Positions 7,079 to 16,406 of a stretch of DNA of 64,000 nucleotides are shown piece by piece. The stretch's first letter is position 1. Every line of letters starts with the position of its first letter. The position numbers and the translations under genes are program-made. The notes beneath the pieces were generated by a model. That model ran no database searches. It saw nothing but the letters and a program-made list of their open reading frames with translations, and was not told the origin of the DNA. Source of the stretch: G963665595 sp963665595 (GTDB lineage Bacteria; Actinomycetota; Coriobacteriia; Coriobacteriales; CADBOM01); the NCBI GenBank assembly GCA_963665595.2, contig CAXXJK010000004.1:620001-684000 (forward strand). The letters are read 5' to 3'.

Positions 7079-8527
7079 TCAGTACGCAGATTCATTTTGA
7101 CTTGCAAGCCAACCCTGCTCCTGAGCAAATCGCTGAGCCGCCTCTTCCATCTGCACACGTACCGCCTCATGTCCCGTACCACCAGCGGTGACACGCCGCG
7201 CTACAATCTTTTCAACATCCACCGCTTCCCGCGAATCATCGCCAAACTCTGCACAGTGCGCTGACAGTTCCTGAGTAGAAAGCGATTGAAGTGTTCTACC
7301 CTGCTTTTCGCAGACGAGCACGAGACGCCCCACTATTTCATGCGCACTGCGGAAGGCAACACCCTTGCCCACCAAATAATCGGCAAGATCTGTGGCAGCC
7401 ATGAAACCACCTTCGGCACCAGCACGCATACGATCAGCGTTGATACTCATCGTATCTATCATGCCGTTCATACAAGTTAAACAGTCGCTTACGGTGTCGA
7501 TAGCATCAAAGACGCCCTCTTTGTCCTCTTGCATATCCTTGTTGTAGGCAAGGGGAAGCGACTTCAGCGTCATAAGCAATTGGACCAGATCTCCTACCAC
7601 ACGACCAGTCTTGCCTCTGATAAGTTCAGCAAAATCCGGATTCTTCTTCTGAGGCATGATGGATGAGCCGGTGGAATACGCGTCGGAGAGCGTGATAAAT
7701 CCAAATTCATCGGTTGACCAAATAATAATCTCTTCGCACAGACGTGAAAGATGGATCATCGTTACGCTGCATGCATAATCAAGATCAAGCAAAAAATCTC
7801 GATCAGAAACAGCATCCATAGAGTTTGAACTTATAGCAGAAAATCCTACCTGAGATGCGGTATATACGCGATCAAGTGGGTAGGTGGTACCCGCCAGAGC
7901 AGCGCTTCCCAATGGCGACACATCGGCAGCATCGTATGCAGCCCTCATGCGCGTAAAGTCCCGCGTAAACATCCAGAAATAGGCCATGACATGATGACTG
8001 AACAACACTGGCTGTGCTTTCTGCATATGCGTATAGCCGGGCATGATCACGCCAAATTGACGCTCAGCAACCTGAAGCAGTGTCTGCTGAAGCGTCAGCA
8101 GACACGACATAAGATCAAGCGCTGCGCCTTTGACATGAAGACGTGTGTCGGTGGCAACTTGATCGTTACGACTGCGCCCCGTGTGAAGCCTTCCGCCTGC
8201 CTCACCAATGTGAGCAGTAAGTTCAGACTCCACCGCCATATGGATATCTTCGTCGTTGATGTCCCAAACGAAATCGCCCGATTCAATGAGCGCTGCCACA
8301 TCATTAAGACCTGAGACTATTTTCTCAACATCGTCTAATGAAATGACTCCTTGCGCACCGAGCATGCGTGCATGCGCCTGAGAAGCCCTGATATCGCTGC
8401 GCCACATACGCCGGTCAATTGGCAAAGAAGCTCCAAATCTCTGGGTGAACTCTTCCGGGTGCTCTTCAAAACGCCCTCCCCATAAAGCGTCGTTGCCCTC
8501 AAGATCGCTATTATCTTCAGCCGCCAT
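7079..8527 (-). CDS. argH: Argininosuccinate lyase
   Basis: This 482-residue enzyme catalyses the last step of arginine synthesis, splitting argininosuccinate to arginine and fumarate. It belongs to the fumarase/aspartase superfamily: the signature loop GSSIMPQKKNPD holds the catalytic serine, and the N-terminus has the ArgH hallmark LWGGRFEEHPEEFTQRF. HTGRSRNDQVATD and GYTHMQKAQPV are further conserved active-site segments. Length is a little above the usual 460 because of an N-terminal extension (MAAEDNSDLEGN). A GAGAGGTGAG site precedes ATG 8527. It is the last gene of the arginine operon, 59 bases after argG. Confidence 0.97.
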   Translation of the reverse strand: MAAEDNSDLEGNDALWGGRFEEHPEEFTQRFGASLPIDRRMWRSDIRASQAHARMLGAQGVISLDDVEKIVSGLNDVAALIESGDFVWDINDEDIHMAVESELTAHIGEAGGRLHTGRSRNDQVATDTRLHVKGAALDLMSCLLTLQQTLLQVAERQFGVIMPGYTHMQKAQPVLFSHHVMAYFWMFTRDFTRMRAAYDAADVSPLGSAALAGTTYPLDRVYTASQVGFSAISSNSMDAVSDRDFLLDLDYACSVTMIHLSRLCEEIIIWSTDEFGFITLSDAYSTGSSIMPQKKNPDFAELIRGKTGRVVGDLVQLLMTLKSLPLAYNKDMQEDKEGVFDAIDTVSDCLTCMNGMIDTMSINADRMRAGAEGGFMAATDLADYLVGKGVAFRSAHEIVGRLVLVCEKQGRTLQSLSTQELSAHCAEFGDDSREAVDVEKIVARRVTAGGTGHEAVRVQMEEAAQRFAQEQGWLASQNESAY

Positions 8528-8586
8528 GTCTCACCTCTCTCGCCACAGAACAACACTCACTATCATGTTGCAAAAAGATCATACAA

Positions 8587-9789
8587 CTAGTCCTTCTTTT
8601 GTCGTGCCCAAACTCTCGTAGGCAATCCATGAAGTTCAATGAAACCGGCCGCCGCCGCATGATTGAACTGATCGGCTGCATCATAGGTAGCAAGACTGTA
8701 GTCATACAACGAGTATTCGCTACGACGTCCCGTCACCGTACAAGAACCTTTGTAGAATGCAAGGCGGATCTCTCCGGTAACTGCTCCTTGAGTATTAGCG
8801 AAAAATGCGTCCAGCGCCTGTTTGAGCGGCGAATACCAGAGACCGTTGTAGACCAGCGTCGCCCAATCCTGCTCAAGCTTCAGCTTGTAGTGAAGCACCT
8901 CGCGCTCAAGCGTCATGTCTTCAAGTGCTTTGTGCGCAAGTATCAAGGCAAGCGCGCCAGGAGTCTCATAACACTCGCGTGCTTTGATGCCTACAAGGCG
9001 ATTCTCGATCATATCGATACGACCATAGCCGTGGCGACCGGCAATTTCGTTCATCTTGAGAATAGCCTCGTGGTAGCTGACTTCTTCTCCATTGATCGAA
9101 ACAGGCAACCCCCGTTTAAATCCAATGATGACCTGTTCCGGCTCATCGGGCGCATCAACAGGGTCAACTGTCATGGTGTAAATATCTTGAGGAGGCAGAT
9201 TCCAAGGGTTTTCAAGTACACCGCACTCAATAGCCCGGCCCCAGAGATTATCGTCGATGGAATAGGGCTTACTCTTGGTGGTTGGCACCGGCACACCGTG
9301 TGCAAGAGCCCAGTCCATCTCTTCATCACGCGTATGCAGATCCCATTCGCGTACCGGCGCAATGATCTCAACATCAGGCGCGAGCGCGTGGATGCCCACT
9401 TCAAAACGAACCTGATCATTACCTTTGCCCGTACAACCATGCGCAATATAGTGTGCCCCACGATCTAGGGCCACATCAACGAGGTGTTTGACAATAATTG
9501 GCCGTGACAACGCCGATAGTAAGGGATATTTATTTTCATAGAGCGCGTTAGCTGCCAGTGCCTTGTCAAGAAAATCGTTACAGAATTCTTCACGCATATC
9601 AACCACATATGCTTCAATGGCACCGGTAGAGAGCGCCTTGTTGCGAATAGTCTCAAGATCGTCGTGATCCTGTCCAACATCACCGATAACCGCAATGACG
9701 TCCAATCCCTTTTCTTCCATCAACCATTTGATACATACCGAGGTATCCAAACCACCCGAATATGCCAATACCACTTTTTCCTGCGCCAT
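8587..9789 (-). CDS. argG: Argininosuccinate synthase
   Basis: This 400-residue enzyme condenses citrulline and aspartate using ATP. The N-terminal PP-motif loop LAYSGGLDTSV binds ATP. YIAHGCTGKGNDQVRFE and KSKPYSIDDNLWGRAIECG are family landmarks. Length is standard. ATG 9789 (MAQEKVVL) has an AAGGAATATAT ribosome site; the in-frame start 18 bases upstream lacks one. A 74-base gap to argR contains a short stem-loop (about 9809-9830), unusual in an otherwise tightly packed operon, and TTGACC on the minus strand could be a weak internal promoter. Confidence 0.97.
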   Translation of the reverse strand: MAQEKVVLAYSGGLDTSVCIKWLMEEKGLDVIAVIGDVGQDHDDLETIRNKALSTGAIEAYVVDMREEFCNDFLDKALAANALYENKYPLLSALSRPIIVKHLVDVALDRGAHYIAHGCTGKGNDQVRFEVGIHALAPDVEIIAPVREWDLHTRDEEMDWALAHGVPVPTTKSKPYSIDDNLWGRAIECGVLENPWNLPPQDIYTMTVDPVDAPDEPEQVIIGFKRGLPVSINGEEVSYHEAILKMNEIAGRHGYGRIDMIENRLVGIKARECYETPGALALILAHKALEDMTLEREVLHYKLKLEQDWATLVYNGLWYSPLKQALDAFFANTQGAVTGEIRLAFYKGSCTVTGRRSEYSLYDYSLATYDAADQFNHAAAAGFIELHGLPTRVWARQKKD

Positions 9790-9863
9790 ATATATTCCTT
9801 TCCTCATCGGAAGCCTTTTGCAGGCTCCGCGTTACAGTTACTATGAGATACGGTCAAAACCGT

Positions 9864-10300
9864 TTATTGCTTTCTTCGAATCTTACTGACCATAGCCTCA
9901 AACGCAAGAGCCTGCTCGTCATCGGCAGCAATGACAAGAATGGTATCATCGCCTGCAACTGAGCCGAGAAGCCCAGAAAGGGCCGCCGCATCAAGAGCTG
10001 CTGCGACACCTGAGGCGGTGCCGACCGAAGCTTTGATAACCACCAGGTTGCCTGCCGATTCACGTCGACAACAAGTTCAGAGATCATCCTCTGCAGATAA
10101 AGATCTTCGGAGAGCACGTATCCGCCATCGGACATCTTGTGCAAATTCATCTCCGCGATATCGCGACTCACCGTTGCCTGTGTACACACATGCCCGCGTT
10201 CCTTCAGGGCATTGACCAGATCACGTTGAGTAAATAGCGTTTCGTCCCGTATGATTTGCCGGATCGCGTTCTGCCGTTCATTGCGTTTATTGAGCGCCAT
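9864..10300 (-). pseudogene. argR: Arginine repressor ArgR, apparent one-base frameshift
   Basis: The first half is a normal ArgR DNA-binding domain (ALNKRNERQNAIRQIIRDET, LKERGHVCTQATVSRDIAEM) followed by the linker to VVDVNRQA. From about 10055 the family sequence continues only in a second frame: GNLVVIKASVGTASGVAAAL, then GLLGSVAGDDTILVIAADD and VSKIRRKQ. That includes the GT/GDDT arginine-binding region and a natural stop at 9864. The two parts total 437 bases, one short of 146 codons, so one base appears to be missing near 10051-10062 (V-N / A-G-N-L). As read, translation yields a protein without the hexamerisation and arginine-binding domain. Sequencing error is the alternative. The start (10300) has a ribosome site and lies 16 bases after argF. 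Confidence 0.8.
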
Positions 10301-10316
10301 AATCCTTCTTATCTCC

Positions 10317-11303
10317 TTAGGCCATAACCAGGGAAAGCAGTGCCTTTTGTGCATGCAATCGATTTTCCGCCTCATCGTAGATAACCGAATGAGGTCCGTC
10401 CATGATCTCATCGGTAACTTCCTCGCCTCGATGGGCCGGTAGACAATGCATAAAGATTGCATCATCTGCCGCATAAGCCATGAGGGCTGCGTCAACCCGA
10501 AAACCCTGAAACGCAGCAAGCCGCGCGTCATGTTCGGCCTCGTCGCCCATACTCGTCCAGGTGTCAGTGATCACCACATCTGCGCCAGCAACAGCCTGTA
10601 TAGGATCGGTCCCCACGCTTAAAACCGCACCGGTCTGTGCAGCAACGGCAGTACACTCCTCAATGATATTTGATGCTACTTCATACCCTTCAGGCGTTGC
10701 TATACGAATCTCCATGCCCGCAAGCGCCGCACCCTCAAGATACGTATTTGCCATGTTGTTGCCGTCTCCCACATAGGCTATAACCTGTTTGGCAAGAGTA
10801 CCTTTGTGCTCGATAATCGTGAGAAAATCGGCAAGCACCTGACAGGGGTGGAAACCGTCGGTCAAGGCATTTACAACCGGAATCGAAGCCCAATGAGCAA
10901 TCTCTTCGACACGCTCCTGTCCAAACGTCCTGATGACAATAGCATCAACAAAACGCTCGAGCACCATGGTGGTGTCCTTCACCGTTTCGCCTCTTGAAAA
11001 TGCCGACTGGCTATCGCTCATAATAAGTGGTTGTGCGCCCAGACGACGAATGCCCACCTCAAAAGAATTACGTGTGCGCAATGAAGGTTTTTCTAAGATG
11101 ACGGCGACCGCCTTATTCTTATAGGGATGTTCGTATCGCCCTGCCTTCCACGCAGACTTCTGTGCAACAGCAGTATCCAACACGAAAGACAATTCCTCAG
11201 GCGAAAGATCGAGCAAGCGGAGCACGTCACGCCCCGCCAGCAGATTACCCGCATAGGGGTTAGTTACCGAGCGCTTCTCAGAACCGTGAACATTTTTCTT
11301 CAT
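10317..11303 (-). CDS. argF: Ornithine carbamoyltransferase
   Basis: This 328-residue enzyme makes citrulline from ornithine and carbamoyl phosphate. The carbamoyl-phosphate motif reads SLRTR, a variant of the usual STRTR that also occurs in other OTCase lineages. FHPCQVLADF (HPCQ) and FMHCLPAHRGEEV (HCLP) are the other active-site motifs. HCLP and the synthesis-cluster setting favour an anabolic ArgF over a catabolic or acetylornithine carbamoyltransferase. The ATG overlaps the argD stop by four bases (11300-11303), so translation is coupled. Confidence 0.95.
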   Translation of the reverse strand: MKKNVHGSEKRSVTNPYAGNLLAGRDVLRLLDLSPEELSFVLDTAVAQKSAWKAGRYEHPYKNKAVAVILEKPSLRTRNSFEVGIRRLGAQPLIMSDSQSAFSRGETVKDTTMVLERFVDAIVIRTFGQERVEEIAHWASIPVVNALTDGFHPCQVLADFLTIIEHKGTLAKQVIAYVGDGNNMANTYLEGAALAGMEIRIATPEGYEVASNIIEECTAVAAQTGAVLSVGTDPIQAVAGADVVITDTWTSMGDEAEHDARLAAFQGFRVDAALMAYAADDAIFMHCLPAHRGEEVTDEIMDGPHSVIYDEAENRLHAQKALLSLVMA

Positions 11304-12553
11304 GATTCGGCCACCTCTTCCAGAATCTTACGTAATACCGGTATCAGCGCATCTACGTCTTCCTTCTGAATAATAAGCGGAGGAAGAAAACGAATGATAG
11401 AATCTCCAATATAATTGAGCACAAATCCCTGTTCAAGCGCCTTAGTTACCACCTCAACTGCCACTGGAGAAGCCAGTTGAATACCCAAGATAAGCCCTTG
11501 GCCCCGTATTTCAGAAACTCCGGGCAATGTGCTCAGTTGAGATGCCAGATACGAGCCAACTTCAACTATATGTGCGCCAAACCCCGGCGCTGTAAGCTTG
11601 CCCAGCGTAGCGCTTGCGGCAGCCACGGCCAGACAGCTACCACCAAACGTGCTGCCATGATCGCCGGGAACAAATACGTCGCCAAATGATCCGTAGGCGG
11701 AAACCGCACCCATGGGAACACCGTTTGCAATACTTTTAGCCATAGTAACCACGTCAGGAACAATTCCTGCATACTGGAATGCGAAGGGGCGCCCGGTACG
11801 ATACATGCCCACTTGAACCTCATCGCAGATCAATGCGATGCCGCGCTTGGCGGTTTCCTCACGCACAGCCTTCAGGTACTGAGGCGAGCACGGCCATACC
11901 CCGCTTTCGCCCTGTATAACTTCTATCATAACCGCGCATACGCCGCCACCTTTAGGATAGTCAAGCGCTTTGACGAGTGCGTCCACATCGTTTATCGGCA
12001 CATGCACGAATCCGGCAGGCAACGGACGAAACGCTGCTTGCTTAGCGTCTTGCGCCGTCGCCGCCAATGTAGCAAGCGTGCGTCCATGAAATGAGCGGTC
12101 GAGCGTAACGATGGTCTGCCCTGGCATATCGAGTGCAATCGCGCGGCGCCGGACCAGTTTGATAGCCCCCTCATTGGCCTCCGCTCCCGAATTAGAGAAA
12201 AATGTCTTCCAGGAAGCAGGGTTGGGCAGCGGATTATATGCGTTAAGCATTGTGCTCAGCCGCTCGGCCAATTCGCCGCGCCCCTCAATATAGTAGTAGT
12301 TGCTTACATGCAATAGGGTTTCGGCCTGATGCTGGATAGCAGCAGTAACTGCATCGTCACAGTGTCCTAAGCCTGTGGTGCCGATGCCTGCCAAAAAATC
12401 GAGATACTCTTTGCCGGCATCGTCCCAAAGCCGCGTGCCTTTGCCGCGCACAAACTCAACCGGTTTACGCCCATACGTGCGCATAACATAGCGATCCTCT
12501 AGAGCAGTTTCTTGATCGTAACCGACCACGGTATCTATTGTAGTTTCAACCAT
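11300..12553 (-). CDS. argD: Acetylornithine aminotransferase
   Basis: This 417-residue class-III PLP transaminase converts N-acetylglutamate semialdehyde to N-acetylornithine. The PLP lysine is in TMAKSIANGVPMGAV; LICDEVQVGMYRTG and MIEVIQGESGVWP are conserved cofactor and substrate segments. N-terminal FLAGIGTTGLGHC and NSGAEANEGAIKL are typical. A TAGGAGAG site precedes ATG 12553. It lies between argB and argF in the operon, which supports ArgD over ornithine or GABA aminotransferase. Dual use in lysine synthesis (succinyl-DAP) is possible in this family. Confidence 0.95.
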   Translation of the reverse strand: MVETTIDTVVGYDQETALEDRYVMRTYGRKPVEFVRGKGTRLWDDAGKEYLDFLAGIGTTGLGHCDDAVTAAIQHQAETLLHVSNYYYIEGRGELAERLSTMLNAYNPLPNPASWKTFFSNSGAEANEGAIKLVRRRAIALDMPGQTIVTLDRSFHGRTLATLAATAQDAKQAAFRPLPAGFVHVPINDVDALVKALDYPKGGGVCAVMIEVIQGESGVWPCSPQYLKAVREETAKRGIALICDEVQVGMYRTGRPFAFQYAGIVPDVVTMAKSIANGVPMGAVSAYGSFGDVFVPGDHGSTFGGSCLAVAAASATLGKLTAPGFGAHIVEVGSYLASQLSTLPGVSEIRGQGLILGIQLASPVAVEVVTKALEQGFVLNYIGDSIIRFLPPLIIQKEDVDALIPVLRKILEEVAES

Positions 12554-12562
12554 TTGTCTCTC

Positions 12563-13519
12563 CTAGAATTTGCTTGCGACACCCTCGACAGGAAATGTCT
12601 CGAACTGAGGATTACTATATGCGTCATGTGCTTCGCGTTTTACCATCGTGCCAACACCTTCATCAGTGAAAACCTCCAGCAATATACAGTGAGGAATCGT
12701 GCCGTTTAAGATGTGAGCACGATTCACCCCTGCAGATAACGCGGTGGTAATCGCTTGAATCTTAGGTATCATGCCCGCCGTAAGCTTACCCTCGGCGAGC
12801 AGATGTTTTGCTTCGGAAAGCGTCATATTGCTGATAAGCGAAGTCTTATCGTGAAAATCTTCATAGAGCCCGTCTACGTCAGTTAAAAATATAACCTTAT
12901 GTGCACCGATAGCCGCAGCGATCTCGCCCGCTGCCATATCGGCATTCACGTTGTAGAAGGTCTTGCCGTCGGCGCCGACTCCAACACTTGCAATAACTGG
13001 TATATAGTCAGCCGAGATGACATCTTCCAGATACGTGGTGTCAACATGGGTAATATGTCCCACCAGCCCCAATTCCGAAGACTCCTGCGCAGCTTCGACC
13101 ATATGGGCATCAGCGCCACACATACCTACGGCAATATTGCCATGTCTGTTCATAGCGGCAACAAGCTCTTGGTTGACTTTCCCCACCAACACCTGTTTGA
13201 CGATATCCATCGCCTCAAGAGAGGTGACCCGCAGACCATCTTTGAACTCGACCGGCAACCCGAGGCGCTCCATCATATCAGATACCTCGGCACCACCACC
13301 ATGCACCACGATAGGATTAAGTCCGATAATCTTGAGCAGTACGATATCGCTCATAACGGCGCAGCGCAGCTCGTCGTCGACCATGGCTGCTCCACCGTAT
13401 TTGATCACCACCGTCTTACCAGTAGCTGCCTTAATCCACGGAAGTGTTTCTACAAGAATCTGAGCACGCTGAAATGACACTTCCATCTCATCGCCGCGTG
13501 TATCTTTTGCAAAATTCAT
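12563..13519 (-). CDS. argB: Acetylglutamate kinase
   Basis: This 318-residue amino-acid kinase phosphorylates N-acetylglutamate. VVIKYGGAAM is the nucleotide-binding start, PIVVHGGGAEVSDMM the substrate glycine loop, FLTDVDGLYED and GMIPKIQA the ATP-domain motifs. ATG 13519 follows GAGGAG; the in-frame codons upstream to 13555 have no ribosome site. The N-terminal helix carrying QRAQILVETLPWI may form the arginine-sensitive hexamer interface found in feedback-inhibited kinases, but regulation was not tested. Confidence 0.95.
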   Translation of the reverse strand: MNFAKDTRGDEMEVSFQRAQILVETLPWIKAATGKTVVIKYGGAAMVDDELRCAVMSDIVLLKIIGLNPIVVHGGGAEVSDMMERLGLPVEFKDGLRVTSLEAMDIVKQVLVGKVNQELVAAMNRHGNIAVGMCGADAHMVEAAQESSELGLVGHITHVDTTYLEDVISADYIPVIASVGVGADGKTFYNVNADMAAGEIAAAIGAHKVIFLTDVDGLYEDFHDKTSLISNMTLSEAKHLLAEGKLTAGMIPKIQAITTALSAGVNRAHILNGTIPHCILLEVFTDEGVGTMVKREAHDAYSNPQFETFPVEGVASKF

Positions 13520-13588
13520 AACTCCTCGCTTTCGCTCTTCACCTCGTCGAATCACCCGTTATCACCAAAATCTTTCGCAGGCTCAATC

Positions 13589-14905
13589 CTATGTCCGATA
13601 GTCAGCATTGATGGAGATATAGTCGTGAGTAAAATCGCAGGTCCAGATACGGGTAGCAGCATTCCCTGCGCCTAGGTCAATATGCAATACAATTTCAGAT
13701 TCTTCGAAGCGCTTAATCGCTTCTTCTTCTGAAAACACAACGGGCAAACCCTGACGTAAGACAGGCAGACCCATGATGTCGATAGCAACGTGCTCCTGCG
13801 CAAACTGCGCGCCACTCTTGCCAGCAGCCATGGCGATACGCCCCCAATTGGCATCATGGCCAGCAATAGCCGTTTTGACGAGTGGTGAATTTGCGATCGC
13901 CCGAGCCACAAGATCTGCGTCAGATGCGCTGGAGGCACCGGTGACTTCAACGGTGATCAGTTTGCTGGCACCCTCACCATCGGCAGCAATCATGCGCGCA
14001 AGTTTTTCGCATACTTGAGCAAGCGCATGTGCAAATACCGGAAAAGAAGCATGCATAACATCGATAACATCTCCGCCTGAGACACCGGTAGCCGCAAGAA
14101 ATACTGTATCGTTAGTGGAGGTATCTGAATCAACCGTTACCTTGTTAAATGAGACATCAATCGCAGCGCGCAAAGCAGCATCGGCGGCGGCAGGCGTCAA
14201 CAGCGCGTCGGTGGTCAGGACACCAATCATCGTAGCCATATCAGGCATGATCATACCTGAACCCTTGCACATGCCCGCAACCGTCACCGTAACCGAGGTA
14301 CCATTTTCCTGGGAAAGACTGACCGTAGCCGCAACCTCTTTAGCTTTTGTGTCAGTCGTCATAATGGCACGCGCCGCAGCATTTCCACCAGCCCGATCTG
14401 TGCCGTCATCTGGCCCGAGAGCCGCAACAGAACAAGGGAGCGCTGCACGAATACACTCAAGAGATAACGGCACTCCTATGACACCGGTAGATGCCACGAG
14501 CACCTCCTCGGGAGAAATGTCGAGTGCACAAGCAACCAGAGAAGCACTCTGCTCGGCGACAGCAAGGCCTTCAGTACCGGTCGCCGCGTTGGCGTTGCCC
14601 GAATTGATGAGAATCGCACGGGCATGACCGTGCGCCGTATGCGCACGCGAAACGGTAACCGGTGCCGCGCAGAAGATGTTACGCGTATAGACCCCTGCAG
14701 CAACTGTTCCCTCAGGAAACGTTATGAGCGCCAAGTCATTCTTATCGGGGTTTTTACGGAAGCCTGCATAGACTCCGCTTGCCCGTACACCCGATACCGC
14801 AGTAATACCTCCGTCAATATAGTCAAGGGTCACCGCACCAGCGGCATCAAGTGATGCCGTCGAGGTACCAAACCCTTCCCCGTTTATCGAAGATAGCTCT
14901 TCCAT
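13589..14905 (-). CDS. argJ: Bifunctional glutamate N-acetyltransferase / ornithine acetyltransferase
   Basis: In this 438-residue protein ArgJ recycles the acetyl group from acetylornithine to glutamate, so no separate argE is needed. It is made as a precursor that cleaves itself before a threonine. Here the site is in GMIMPDMA/TMIGVLTTDA, giving alpha and beta chains of about 195 and 240 residues. STNDTVFLAATG and HDANWGRIAMA are conserved. Start: GGAG lies nine bases before ATG 14905; the GTG at 14911 is too close to that site. Positioned between argC and argB as in many Gram-positive arginine operons. Confidence 0.96.
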   Translation of the reverse strand: MEELSSINGEGFGTSTASLDAAGAVTLDYIDGGITAVSGVRASGVYAGFRKNPDKNDLALITFPEGTVAAGVYTRNIFCAAPVTVSRAHTAHGHARAILINSGNANAATGTEGLAVAEQSASLVACALDISPEEVLVASTGVIGVPLSLECIRAALPCSVAALGPDDGTDRAGGNAAARAIMTTDTKAKEVAATVSLSQENGTSVTVTVAGMCKGSGMIMPDMATMIGVLTTDALLTPAAADAALRAAIDVSFNKVTVDSDTSTNDTVFLAATGVSGGDVIDVMHASFPVFAHALAQVCEKLARMIAADGEGASKLITVEVTGASSASDADLVARAIANSPLVKTAIAGHDANWGRIAMAAGKSGAQFAQEHVAIDIMGLPVLRQGLPVVFSEEEAIKRFEESEIVLHIDLGAGNAATRIWTCDFTHDYISINADYRT

Positions 14906-14917
14906 GATCACACTCTC

Positions 14918-15982
14918 CTATACGATCGGGCAAATCCCCGTAAGACCTGTCTTTTCATCGAGCCCTAAAACGATATTCGCACACTGCACCGCCTGTGTAG
15001 CAGCACCCTTATCAAGATTATCAATCGCACAACTTACTACCAACGTATCCGTTCGTGAGTCAAGAGCGAGCCCGATCTGCGCATTGTTTGTACCCACTAC
15101 CGAAGCGGTCTGAGGCATCGTAGTACCCCGTACGTTAACAAACGGAGAAGCAGCATAGGTATCTTGATAGATTTCGATCACCGCATCCAAGGTATAGCCG
15201 GGCTTCAACGAGACCGTCACCGTCGAAAGCAATCCTCGTTTCATCGGCACAAGATGCGGTGTGAATACCACCGGTATCGGACGACCGGCTACCTGGCTCA
15301 GAGCCTGTTCGATCTCAGGCGTATGACGATGACTGGTAGCACTATACGCACCAGCACTTTCATCGGCCATACAAAAGTGAGACGACGAGCGCAACCCCTT
15401 GCCAGCACCAGACAAACCAGAGAGTGCATTCACAATGATCTTGTCATCAGAGAGCATATCTGCCGCAAGTGCCGGCATGGCGGCAAGTATCGTAGCTGTG
15501 GGATAACAGCCAGCGCACCCTACGAGAACAGACTCTCCCGCTGCCTTGCGTACACCGAGAGCGTCAAGCGCCGCATGATTGAGTTCTGGCTGGCCATAGA
15601 CCGCCTCTTTCAACAGGTGAGATGAAGTATGCGGCGTTGCGTACCAAGACTCATAGACTGCCGGGTCCTGAAGACGATAATCTGCAGAAAGATCGAAGAC
15701 AGATACGCCCGCCTGAAGGAGCACCGGAACGCTTGATAGAGCAGCGGTGTGAGGTACCGCAAGAAAAGCGATATCGCATGTCTGCGTGATTGCGGCAATA
15801 TCATGTGAGGTAAACTTCAGCTCAGTCGCTCCGATGAGAGCAGGGTATGCATCAGAGAGAAAGTGACCTTCGTCGGCATCTGATGTCGCCTGAATCAACT
15901 CGATATCAGGATGGTTCGCAAGCGTCCGAACCAACTCAATGCCCGCATAGCCAGCCGCCCCCACCACTGCTGCTCTGATCAT
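14918..15982 (-). CDS. argC: N-acetyl-gamma-glutamyl-phosphate reductase
   Basis: This 354-residue enzyme is the NADPH-dependent third step of arginine synthesis. The N-terminal Rossmann motif is AAVVGAAGYAGIELVRTLANH. The catalytic cysteine lies in VGCAGCYPTATILA, and LVPMKRGLLSTV closes the active site. AAGAAGG precedes ATG 15982. It is the first gene of the operon, 13 bases before argJ, with a promoter and ARG-box-like sites upstream. Confidence 0.96.
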   Translation of the reverse strand: MIRAAVVGAAGYAGIELVRTLANHPDIELIQATSDADEGHFLSDAYPALIGATELKFTSHDIAAITQTCDIAFLAVPHTAALSSVPVLLQAGVSVFDLSADYRLQDPAVYESWYATPHTSSHLLKEAVYGQPELNHAALDALGVRKAAGESVLVGCAGCYPTATILAAMPALAADMLSDDKIIVNALSGLSGAGKGLRSSSHFCMADESAGAYSATSHRHTPEIEQALSQVAGRPIPVVFTPHLVPMKRGLLSTVTVSLKPGYTLDAVIEIYQDTYAASPFVNVRGTTMPQTASVVGTNNAQIGLALDSRTDTLVVSCAIDNLDKGAATQAVQCANIVLGLDEKTGLTGICPIV

Positions 15983-16061
15983 ATCTACCTTCTTCTTACT
16001 GGATGGCCGCGCACGCGCTCTGTGAGGTGGCTCGACCTATTACGCGTACCTAGTGCTCCAG

Positions 16062-16164
16062 ATTATCGCTCAGAATGCTCAAAAATGCAACTAAATAGCT
16101 TAAATATTCACTAATAATTATTATGTTGCCTTGAATATTCATAAAATGTGAATACTTATGCAAG
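16062..16164 (-). promoter_or_regulatory. argC operon promoter with candidate ARG boxes
   Basis: On the minus strand TTGCAT (16085-16090) and GATAAT (16062-16067) are exactly 17 bases apart. Upstream of and touching the -35 box are three AT-rich sites resembling ArgR operators (TNTGAATWWWWATTCANW): TGTGAATACTTATGCAAG at 16147-16164, the best match, especially to the Bacillus form ending ATKCAAK; TTGAATATTCA at 16131-16141; and, on the minus strand, AGTGAATATTTAAGC near 16099-16113. Spacing of about one to two helical turns would allow a hexamer to bridge them. That ArgR binds here is inference. Confidence 0.6.
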
Positions 16165-16406
16165 AGATACTTGACGATAGCACAGAATATCTCTTACGAT
16201 CTCTGTATGCATTACTAAACAACAATCCCTCTTTTGCTTCCCATGCCGAACGCTTGATTTCCCTTCGACGGCATTATTATGCCGCTTGTAACACTTACTG
16301 CATTTCCGTAACACTACTACGCATAGTGTTGATATTATTTATCAATGATTCGTAACATCACATCATATGCATGATTAGGCATGATCATCGAGAAAAGGTA
16401 GACACC
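16165..16406 (+). promoter_or_regulatory. Upstream region of the fmdE-type/metal importer operon
   Basis: No convincing gene lies here. Two adjoining inverted repeats precede the fmdE-like gene: AACACTA/TAGTGTT (16310-16330) and TTGATA/TATCAA (16329-16345), the second followed by an AT-rich stretch. TTGATA could double as a -35 element, with TAACAT about 18 bases on. The arrangement looks like an operator-promoter, possibly metal-responsive, but the regulator is unknown. An open frame at 16158-16355 has no ribosome site and is not called. Confidence 0.35.

Noticed and set aside
8599..9468. 289-codon plus-strand frame
   Set aside because: It is antisense to argG, whose motifs are complete; composition is that of a reverse-frame shadow.
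9854..10531. A long minus-strand frame covering argR and reading on past its domain break
   Set aside because: Its C-terminal half (WWLSKLRSAPPQVS...) is unlike any ArgR, while the alternative frame gives perfect family sequence; the long frame is an artefact of the frameshift. A programmed frameshift was considered, but no slippery heptamer or downstream stem was seen at the site.
16158..16355. Plus-strand 65-residue open frame upstream of the FmdE-like gene
   Set aside because: No ribosome site, its start overlaps an ARG-box-like site, and it has no recognisable sequence features.
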